From Notospermus geniculatus (taxonomy: Eukaryota > Nemertea > Pilidiophora > Heteronemertea > Lineidae), in assembly GCA_002633025.1 (NCBI GenBank), contig NMRB01000129.1, forward strand, positions 545,427 through 609,426: 64,000 bases of DNA. Reading direction: 5' to 3'. Position numbers and translations under genes: made by a program. Every line of letters begins with the position of its first letter. The stretch's first letter is position 1. Below are positions 10,494 to 18,619 of this stretch, piece by piece. A model generated the notes under the pieces. It was given only the letters and a program-made list of their open reading frames with translations. It searched no databases and was not told where the DNA came from.

Positions 10494-10570
10494 TTGTATA
10501 TTGTAAGGTGCCTTTGAGCACTTTTGTGGTAAAGGCACCTTAATATCTGGTAATAATAATAATAATAATA
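10494..10570 (+). repeat. SINE/LINE-like 3' tail with TAA microsatellite
   Basis: A stem formed by AAGGTGCCTTTG and TAAAGGCACCTT is followed by (TAA)n. This layout resembles the 3' ends of L2/CR1-mobilised SINEs that end in short tandem repeats. The body upstream is not recognisable. Confidence 0.45.
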
Positions 10571-10595
10571 CTCTTATAAAAACATTACAGTGAAA

Positions 10596-10826
10596 TCACA
10601 TAGTGCGAACAGAGTTAATCCCCTGCTGGTACAAGTAATCTAAACTCCTGTTACTAACTGCAACAATGCCACCTAGTTTCAAAATTTCTTCTAAGTTAGC
10701 CTGACTTGGTGAACCGATGTTAATTCTCAGAAATCTTCTCAGTGCATAGGAATAACCAATTGTTACTCCGGCTAACAGAGTACTCTGATACAATGTATTT
10801 ACAAAATCCTTCTTGTTCATATCCAT
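10596..10826 (-). CDS. Small membrane-type protein of the virus-like module
   Basis: A 76-codon ORF starts MDMNKKDF and has a hydrophobic segment around residues 14-28 (LYQSTLLAGVTIGYSYALRR) and a second weaker one around 48-58. Its start lies 41 bp after the stop of the capsid-like gene on the same strand, so it is the third gene of a compact cassette. I do not recognise a named family. By position and size it may be a small virion or membrane protein. The ORF appears intact. Confidence 0.5.
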   Translation of the reverse strand: MDMNKKDFVNTLYQSTLLAGVTIGYSYALRRFLRINIGSPSQANLEEILKLGGIVAVSNRSLDYLYQQGINSVRTM

Positions 10827-10867
10827 TTATTTGGTAGAAAAAGCGCGGAACGCCAGCAAAGCTGATC

Positions 10868-12833
10868 TTAGTGTTGATGACTTGCTAGTTGCTGGTTATT
10901 TATATTCACTTGTGCATCAGAAACAATAAAAACATGCATTTTATAAGGTCCTTTCCCAGCTGTTGTAATTTTTTACCAGAACCATGTAAAACGTTATCTT
11001 CGGTAGTTCTAAGATCAATCCATAAAGCGTAGTGATTTTTATCACCGTAATATTTTTCTAAAGTCATGTAACAATCCTCGGTCTTTTTAGTGTTCTCACT
11101 CATGAAATGTTTTTTTTAATTTCTGGCCATTGGTCAAGAGTTCTCATACCTTCAGGAAAAACTCTATTTGCTATTCCTTCTATCGTAACCTTTACGTTAG
11201 CTATACCAGGATTTTCAAACTTTTCGGAATCTCTTTGTCCTAATGTATAATCTGTAATAAATAATAATAGTATACCTTTTATCGATCTTTTAGGAAAGTT
11301 TATATTTTCATTAATCAAAGTATCAGCTGAATCAACACTAACGGTTTTAAAATGATCAACCCAATCATAAAGAATAGCAAATCCTGCATTATAGTTAGCA
11401 CTTAACTGCCTAGCTAATATTTCACTAGTTACTGTGTCATATTCTAAACATATATTTCTTAAGGGCGAGCCAACGTTTTCAATTTTTGAAACGTGGCCAG
11501 GCGTGGTAAATAAAAGATGTCAAAATACCATAAAAGTACACGATATATGACGGAAATGAAGGCACCTGCGGGGTCTATAAGTCAAAAGGAATTGAATGAG
11601 ATGTATCTTGGAACGCACTAATTAGCTTATAAGTTGAAACAAAAGACTAGTAATCGGTACACTTTCCCACGAAATGGTACATGGTGAGGATCAAACGACA
11701 TGTGGATAATAAAGTTCGAGGTTTTTTCTATTTAGTCCACCCATTTTGACAGCAATATTTTCAACAGGTATAGAGTACTCGGCATGTGATTTCCATGCAT
11801 GCTGCCAGATTTTCCAAAACAGGGCGGCCATATTGGATTTGGATTTTACTTCCTGGTTGTCCTTTTTGTACTGAGCGTGTATGGTGTACATGAAGAGCAT
11901 GTCAGGACACCCTCGCCACCCCAGGTTCTATGGGTTTGTGACATTGTTGCCACACCTTCAATGTGTCATTTACATGCTTCCTCTCCAAGAAAATTGTACC
12001 TGTTTTTCGTGTTTGGTGAATTTCTTTGTTTACGATTATGTAATGTAATTAAGCTGTAATCCTTGGGACTTTCCTCATTTTCCGTGTCTATAAAGCACAG
12101 TGATCACATTGGACTATAAAAACAGTCAACTGGGGGTGTCTTTGTTGCTTTTCTCAGAGGGGCCTGAATTGAAGCAATATGAAAATTCACAATGATGGCT
12201 CGCCCTTAATTCGTAATTCATATTTGCCGTTGTACCAGTAACAATTATATCTTCTTTTGGCGCAAGAGTTATTTCAAAAATAATATCTTCTTTTATCGGA
12301 AATTTATACAATGGCGCATGAGTTGATAATAATTCAAAATCTAAAGGTATCATATATTTCTTATCAAATACAGTCTTCAGTGTTTTCTGTGCAGTTGTTT
12401 CTCCTTGAACATGTGCTTCTGCAACTCCTGATCTTAATTGTCTTAATTGCTTAAGAATTCCTTGAAATACTAAATTATCTCTTTCTTTCTCACTCAACCA
12501 TAGATCTTTGAAGGTTGTATATAAGTTATAATTATCAAGTTGAAAGATTGTTTCAGTTCCCCATTTTACAACTAGTTTTGAGATTAGATTTCTACCTAAA
12601 TTATTAACAACATAATTACTTGCATGGCCAATAAGATCAACATCAGCTGATAAGTAAAATGTTCCTCGGACAAAGAAAGTATTTTCTGTTAATCTCGGTA
12701 TCCTTATGTATAATGTTTCTTTTGGATTTGCTGATGAAGGATTATTTGTTATAACATGGTGCTGTCTTTCAGCCTTTATACCTAGAGGTATTCTATTATT
12801 TCTACTTGAATTATGTAACATTCCTGTAGCCAT
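10868..12833 (-). pseudogene. Capsid-like (probable double jelly-roll) protein gene of an endogenous virus-like element
   Basis: The first block (12833-12210) reads 208 codons from ATG. It contains a strand-rich pattern with NNLGRNLISKLVVKWG and YMIPLDFELLSTHAPLY, which I associate with major-capsid-like proteins of Polinton-like or virophage-like DNA elements in animal genomes. I cannot confirm the lineage without a search. A 743-bp TTAA element (11463-12205) interrupts it. Beyond the element the same frame continues from 11458 with a segment containing INENINFPKRS. The frame is then lost at a run of eight T near 11106 and again near 10935, ending at a stop at 10868-10870. ATG follows the stop of the upstream gene with no spacer. 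The gene is a dead copy; its host association is inferred. Confidence 0.6.
11463..12205. mobile_element. TTAA-flanked non-autonomous element, complete copy
   Basis: Short ends GGGCGAGCC and GGCTCGCCC are flanked by TTAA on both sides (11459-11462, 12206-12209). TTAA duplication is characteristic of piggyBac superfamily insertion. It interrupts the capsid-like gene without loss of flanking codons. ORFs inside have no recognisable product. A second, 5'-truncated copy is at 13128-13679. Confidence 0.85.
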
Positions 12834-13127
12834 TTATTTAGCAGATTTTTTAATGTAACGTACGCCCTCTACAAGCCCATAAACTATAGAACTAACAATA
12901 ATGATAACAAATACAATTATATGTTCTGCTAGAAAACCAACAACAGCACCTGCCGATTTTAAGATGAATGAAACTATCGAACCAATTATTCCCGGCAAGG
13001 CTGCTGCTGATTTCTTAGCTAATTCTTTTAACCACTGAGCGAATTTTTTAAGACCTTCCTTAACTCTGTTGGGAACATCTGGCGATGGTTTTGGTGATGG
13101 AGAAGGTGTTGTACCCCCTCCTCTCTA
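12834..13127 (-). CDS. Pro/Ser-tailed hydrophobic protein of the virus-like module (5' truncated)
   Basis: An open frame of 97 codons has no Met. It starts with a PSPSPKPSP linker, then a basic/amphipathic segment (VKEGLKKFAQWLKELAKKS), then two hydrophobic stretches beginning AALPGIIGSIVSFILKSAG and HIIVFVIIIVSSIVYGLVEG, and ends in a basic tail. Its stop codon abuts the ATG of the capsid-like gene (TAA-ATG). The upstream end is cut where the second TTAA-element copy begins. The layout suggests a membrane-active or minor structural protein. The family is not named. Confidence 0.5.
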
Positions 13128-13679
13128 TCAGTCGAAAGGAATTGAATGAGATTCATCTTAGAATGCACTAATTAGCTACTAAGCTGAAACAAAAGACTAG
13201 TTGTCGGAACACTTTCCCAAGAAATGCCACACTTTGAAGATCAAACGACATGCGTATCGTAAAATTCGTCGTTTTTTCTACCCAGTCCACCCCTTTCCGT
13301 AACATTATTTTCAACAGAATAGAGTACTCCACAAGTGAACTGCATGAATGCTGTCTATGAAATGATGGTCAAGACATCCTTGCCACCCCAGGTTCTATGG
13401 GTTTGTGGCATTGCTGCTACTCCCTGAATGTGTCATTTACATGCTTCTTCTCTGAGAAAATTGTAGGCCTACCTGTTTTTCATGTTTGGCGAATTTCTTT
13501 GTTTTGGATTACATAATATAATTAACTTGCAGTTCTTGGGATTTTGCTCATTTCCTGTGTCTATAAAACACAGTGATCACATTGCACCCAAAACAACAGT
13601 CAAGTGGGGGTGTCTTTACTGCTTTTCTCAGAGGGGCCTGGATTGAAGCACTATGAAAATTCACAATGTCGGCTCGCCC
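13128..13679. mobile_element. Truncated second copy of the GGGCGAGCC element
   Basis: It matches positions about 11578-12205 of the complete copy throughout, including the shared GGAATTGAATGAGAT block. It keeps the right end GGCTCGCCC followed by TTAA (13680-13683), and lacks the left end. Its truncation point coincides with the 5' break of the hydrophobic viral-like gene. Confidence 0.85.
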
Positions 13680-13683
13680 TTAA

Positions 13684-13958
13684 GCTGATATTTTCTGATA
13701 GTGGCACATTTTGTGAACAAAGATTCGACATGGCATTTTCTCAGTAGGCATAGGCACAGGACTACGTAGACACTCTTCAGAGCTACAGCTAGGCCTAGTC
13801 CAGTCCCAGCAGGCTAAGCCTGGAACCTAATCCCTACCGTAATGTAGGCCCCAGGGCGCCCCTAAGCTACCCGTTAGGCAAGAAGGGAGCTATTGGCCTA
13901 GGCCTTGAAGCGGAAGAGACCTACCGGTACGGTTGGCCTCGGCCTACTCCCTTTCAAT
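13684..13958. other. AGGCCTA-rich spacer
   Basis: Many partial AGGCCTAG/TAGGCCT motifs occur between 13745 and 13945. No ORF or splice-supported exon is seen. Confidence 0.4.
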
Positions 13959-14304
13959 GGAATTGAAAAATTAAACGAGACTTACCTGTAAGTTGAAGTT
14001 TGATTGAGATTCTATCGAACCTCAATCGGGAATGGAGGAATCACATGAGATAGCACACGCTGACTGCTCCTCAGTTTTGAACATCGCCGTGAGTACACGA
14101 GAATAATCAAACAATGAATAGCAATAATCCACAGTACACTATAGGCCTAGGCCTATACCGGATTGAAGGGAAGGGTATCCAAAAAATAATTTGTGCAGTG
14201 TGAAAGAAAGGAGGGCATGTGATTCCTCCATTCCCGATTGAGGTTCGATAGAATCTCAATCAAACTTCAACTTACAGGTAAGTCTCGTTTAATTTTTCAA
14301 TTCT
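13959..14304. repeat. Fold-back element with outward-facing splice donors
   Basis: Arms of 89 bp (13959-14047 and 14216-14304) are nearly identical inverted copies. Each contains ACAGGTAAGT in the outward direction, that is on the minus strand in the left arm and the plus strand in the right arm, matching the U1 consensus CAG|GTAAGT. The 168-bp loop has no ORF. No target duplication was seen. Confidence 0.85.
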
Positions 14305-14790
14305 ATCTCACCATCAATCTAGGTCATTCCAGAATCCCATGAGATTTGAAAGCTCCGTGGACGAACGGCGCTAAATCCAAATACCACATAATTGCACAGG
14401 AACCTATATAGAAGAAAAACCCATCTCTACCAACTATAGGAATTTAATGTCTAATCTAAACTCAATATCCTCCTGTACAACCTTTCCTCAATAGTTGACA
14501 GACTATCCAGCCATTACAATGATATTTGCATACCCATTCACTTAAAACTCTATACCGAATTGTCATTGAAAGCCAAGTTTACAATTTTATGTATACATTC
14601 AACTTAAAATCCATAACAAATTGTCATTGAAGTTAAAAAACTACAGTGATTATGAAATGTGAGCAATATAGATACATGTATATCGTCAACTACATGTACG
14701 ATACTAAGACCATAGCCAACACAAAGACGGAGTCTTGGTCAACCAACATTGAACTCGGGAATAGTGCCATATTCCGCGATATAAAAATCC
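14305..14790. other. Anonymous AT-rich spacer
   Basis: A short imperfect direct repeat (AAATTGTCATTGAA-type, about 14558 and 14617) is the only structure noticed. No gene is seen. Confidence 0.35.
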
Positions 14791-14793
14791 TAA

Positions 14794-14967
14794 AGGCGCT
14801 GCTCCACTTGACAGTTTTCTCGCAGAAGTTGGCTCACAATGGGCAATTCACCATTGTTTGTGTCCTCTCGGCTTACGCTGGGACCAATGACACAAACAAC
14901 TGCTCGCAGTTGAGTTGCCCATAGAGAGCCAACTTCGGCGAATAAACTGTCAAGTGGAGCAGCGCCT
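14794..14967. mobile_element. Harbinger-type MITE (TAA target duplication)
   Basis: The ends are AGGCGCTGCTCCACTTGACA and its reverse complement, with 3-bp TAA repeats on both sides (14791-14793, 14968-14970). Arms pair over most of the 174 bp. TWA duplications are typical of PIF/Harbinger. It resembles the element at 16984-17321. Confidence 0.75.
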
Positions 14968-15000
14968 TAAATCTAATTGACATGTTCATTTCCTGTCCAT

Positions 15001-15558
15001 TCATTTCTCTCCTGACAGTGTTGCACCAAGTAGTTGCTGGCCAAAATTAGGAGTTGGGTCCGTCACTTTGTTGTAAAAGGTTCCAAATGTTCTCGCACTC
15101 GACCATCCGACCATTTCCATAATGCTGTCCACAGGTACTCCAGAACTGCACAAAGCAGAAGAGCTAGCTGCCCTTGTCGAATGTGCCGAGAAAGTATTAA
15201 CATCCACCCCAGATTCTCGCAACACCTGTTTCAGCCATCGGGCAATAGTCTCAGTTGATACAGGTTTGTGTGGCTTTATAAAACTCAGCAAGAGTTCATT
15301 CTGACCTAAACGAATATCAGCTTTCCTGCTCAGGTACTCAGACATGGACGATACAATGCACAACCTCTGGTCCTCTTTGTACTGCTTGAATTTCAGCACG
15401 TTTAAATGTTTGCCGGGTTTGGACTGCTTTAATAAGGAGTCTATGAAGATTGTTAGCAAGTCCCCATTACAGTGTATGTTCGACACTTTAATAGCTTGCA
15501 GAGTCTGTACACGTTGACCTGATAGGAGTGCAATCAGCATAGTAAGTTTCAGTGTCAA
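15001..15558 (-). pseudogene. Tyrosine recombinase catalytic domain (DIRS/Crypton-type), truncated
   Basis: 185 residues show the catalytic set of a tyrosine recombinase: Arg in SGQRVQTL near residue 16, HSTR near 126-129, Trp in MVGWSS near 150, and the nucleophile Tyr in FYNK near 162. Sequence around TIARWLKQVLRESG matches recombinases of DIRS-like retrotransposons and Cryptons in marine animals. The frame opens without a natural Met, with a stop just upstream. The N-terminal DNA-binding half and any RT partner are absent. The BEL element starts 61 bp away at 15620, so the upstream part may have been displaced or lost. Confidence 0.8.
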
Positions 15559-15619
15559 CTGTTTGAGTTACACGAGTGGCTATCAATACTGCTGATATAA
15601 TTAAGCACATCTTACGTCC

Positions 15620-15955
15620 TGTGCGCATTTGTCGCACGCACGATCGAAAGACGGAGTCAAACTTCATCTTCAACAGTAGTACGATAATCTTTATTGAAAA
15701 GGTTACAAGATTCCAGTAGGATGTGGGTGTGTGTGTGTGGTCAACTGCAAAATATAAAATTAAGTTTTAAAAAATGGCCATAAAAAAGGTAGGATGTGAA
15801 ACTATGTACAACCCGGGAAAGATCAGTTATTCACAAATCGAAAAAACGTGGATTTTACTTACCAAATGTGCACCTTCTCAGTGTACTACACGCACAGAGG
15901 GCCAAGGCAGAATGGGTGAGAAAGGCCACTAGAAGCCTGCTTAAACACTTAACTA
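15620..15955 (-). repeat. 3' LTR of the BEL/Pao element
   Basis: It is a direct repeat of 23588-23919, starting TGTGCGCATTTGTCGCACG and ending near CTTAACTA. The two differ by a limited number of substitutions and small indels, suggesting relatively recent insertion. It contains a GT microsatellite near 15725. The exact outer end is uncertain by a few bases. Confidence 0.85.
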
Positions 15956-16337
15956 GTCGTAAGTTACAACAAATAGGCCTAGAAGGGACAAAATTCTGAG
16001 AAATATGCCTGGGACCTTGGAAACAGACATCGACAGTAGAAATCAGTAGGAATTTAGGCGCTGGGAATCAGGTGAATAGAGCAAATCAGTGTAGATCAAA
16101 GGATTATAGATCATAGGATTTCATGTTTAATTCTCAACATCCCGGGCCCCGCTGCTGTCTGAGGTTTCACAGCAGCAGAATATTACACATGTTACAAGAC
16201 GGTATGAAAATCCGGGTCACTATACCTAGGGTCTCGGTGCGTGTTTACACATTAACTCGTGAATCAATTAAATGATCTCAAATCACAACTCAAACATTGA
16301 CAAAGTCTCACGACATCTTGACCAAGTCTCATAACAT
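15956..16337 (-). other. 3' untranslated region of the BEL element
   Basis: Non-coding sequence lies between the integrase stop and the 3' LTR. It has a short palindrome around GCTGCTGTCTGAGG...CAGCAGC (16150-16180). No additional ORF (such as env) is seen. Confidence 0.5.
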
Positions 16338-16962
16338 CTAGACTCCCTCCAATAAGCAAAGGTGAGAAACTGGGCGAGTAAGAATTCCCATCCCAGTTTT
16401 CACCTTCACCACTCTAACACGTCCATCATTACCCGGAAGGGTTTCCACCACTCGTGCCAAAGGCCAGCTGCCTCGAGGGGCATTTTTGTCTACAATCAAG
16501 ACGACGTCTCCCTCCCTCAGATCCCGAACCTCCGAACGCCATTTCGATGTGGTGGTCAACGTGGGTAAGTACTCTCTCCTCCAGCGTCTCGAAAAATGGT
16601 CAGTTAAAACTTGACACTGTCTCCAGCGCTTCCTAGAGGACTGATCTTCATCACCGTTGTTTACCGGAGACAAAGCGTGTCCCGAACGCTGTAGGAAAAA
16701 TTGACTGGGGGTCAGAGGTTCGGGGTCTTCAGGACTGGAGCCGACGTGTGTCAAGGGGCGACTGTTCAGGACTGCCTCAATCTCACACAAGGTCGTGTGT
16801 AATGTATCTTCATGGACACATGTTTCTTGTAAGACTGATTTGAGACTTTGCTTCACGGAACGTATCAAGCGCTCCCAGGCGCCTCCCATATGAGGAGCTT
16901 TGTGTGGATTGAAATGCCATGTGATGGACTTTTGGGTCAACAAGGCATGCAATTTGTCACTT
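16338..16962 (-). pseudogene. pol: BEL integrase C-terminal part with DUF5641-like tail
   Basis: Contains FNPHKAPHMGGAWERLIRSVK with the third catalytic Glu of the DDE integrase core. The C-terminal domain follows with LREGDVVLIVDKNAPRGSWPL, the chromodomain-like tail typical of BEL/Pao integrases. It is separated from the first two catalytic residues by the insertion 16969-18272. Confidence 0.9.
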
Positions 16963-16968
16963 TCATTA

Positions 16969-18272
16969 GGTTTCTTTCACTAAAGGCGGCCTTCCACCTG
17001 AAAGTTTTCTGTCGCAATTTTCCTTATGGAAACCTATGGAAAATTGTCAGACACTCTGTTGCAGGTGGTCCAGAATTTGCTCGTGTGTCTATTGTTGAGG
17101 ACTGCCGCGTATTGTTCGAAAAGCTTGCAGACATTTCTGGCGAGGAATAGAACATGTGCTATTCCAAGCAATAACTGTCGGACACTAAAATAACTGGCTG
17201 ACATACTTTAAAGGCCTCTTCCACGCTACATAAATTGATCACGCAACAGAGTGTCTGACAATTTTCTATAAGTTTACAAAAGGAAAATTGCGACAGAAAA
17301 CTTTCAGGTGGAAGTCCGCCCTAAGCCGCGCGCTGAGACACAGCGCGGTAAGCCCAACCCGTCCACCACCTTATTGAATAGGACAACTATGATTGGCTCT
17401 CGCGGACCTATCAATGTCAACGACTCGCCCCGCCTCCTCTACAATGACCAAGAATGACCAGCGCCAGAAGGGCTGTGCGAGCGAATGGTAAACAAAGTCA
17501 CTGTACAATAACTCACGCTGGCATATAGAGTCTACCACATGTATACTGTGTATTAAGCGACCACAGTCGGTTATTATTGAATCACCTTTTGAGTTGTAAT
17601 AAGGTGGGCTTCGTGTGGGCTGTTAAACAATTAATGGAACAATAAATTCGAGGCGCGCAGGCCGCGCGCGCTGCTCGTTAATTACGGCAAACAATAGAAG
17701 GGCGGCTCAACGCGCGGCGCATTTGGGATATGAAACTACAGTGTCCGGTTAGAGTAGGGGAGGTCGTTTTACATTTAATCCGCACTATCATTCATGCATG
17801 TTTTGATTTAGCCCATGATATGACTTCTTTGCCAAGGCTTGTGACATCGCTCCCCGTTTTCATCATGCACACCTTTGTGTTGACCACTAAAAAACAAGTG
17901 TTCTGATTGGTGCACGGGCGAGGGAAACACAAATCACGGCGAACTTCTCAATGATTTGCACGGACGAAGTATGAGGTTGTGTCTGACTTTAGTACAGACA
18001 CTCATGTAGACCAAGATGGGGGACTGATCGCCAGTCTCATTGTTTACTCTTCCAAAGAAAACAGATTCTAACACACCGGTCGCATGGGGGCGTTGAAGTC
18101 CAGCAGGAACAATCGAGCTGGTCATTCATTGCCATTGTCATCGTAGGCGGGGCGAGTATGGTATTGTTAGGTCAGCGAGAGCCAATCATGGTTGTCCTAT
18201 TCAATAAAGTGGTCGAGGAGGGTTGGGCTTACCGCGTTGTGTCAGCGCGCGCGTCTTTTTATGAAAGAAACC
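16969..18272. mobile_element. TIR element inserted in the BEL integrase
   Basis: The ends are GGTTTCTTTCAC and, inverted, ATGAAAGAAACC. TIRs of more than 100 bp include GCGGTAAGCCCAACCC and ATTGGCTCTCGC on both sides (17338-17450 and 18140-18260). Flanks TCATTA and TCATTG act as a 5-6 bp target duplication. Removing the element and one flank copy restores the integrase frame. The interior 17470-18130 has no recognisable gene. The superfamily is undetermined. Confidence 0.8.
16984..17321. mobile_element. Harbinger-type fold-back MITE nested in a TIR arm
   Basis: The ends are AGGCGGCCTTCCACCTGAAA and, inverted, TTTCAGGTGGAAGTCCGCCC. TAA duplications lie at 16981-16983 and 17322-17324. Inverted arms of about 80 bp include GACACTCTGTTGC. 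It sits precisely inside the left TIR of the 16969-18272 element. Confidence 0.85.
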
Positions 18273-18619
18273 TCATTGAGCCTATCAATGGCGTCGCGTA
18301 ATTCCCGATCGGCGCCGACAAAGTTGGTGCCATTGTCACTGTATATTTCACGGGGATTCCCACGACGCGCAATGAATCGTCTCAATAAAAGGACAAAGGG
18401 GTCGGTTCCAAGTGACGTTGCCAGTTCTAAGTGGACGGCGCGAATACTCAAGCATGTAAAAATGCACCCCCACCTTTTCTCGCGGGCGCGACCTCTCTTT
18501 ACGAGTATTGGACCAAAATAATCAAGGCCAACCATTGAGAAAACTGGATTCATAGAAATGCGCGCCTTAGGAAGGTCAGTCATGACGGGGGACGAGGTTC
18601 TACGCGCCGGCGGCGACAA
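18242..18619 (-). pseudogene. pol: BEL integrase core, first two catalytic Asp
   Basis: Contains GLDYFGPI and IYSDNGTNF, the first and second Asp of the DDE core, after MTDLPKARISMNPVFS. It is joined to the large pol ORF by one frameshift near 18600 and cut by the TIR element at its C-terminal end. Confidence 0.9.
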
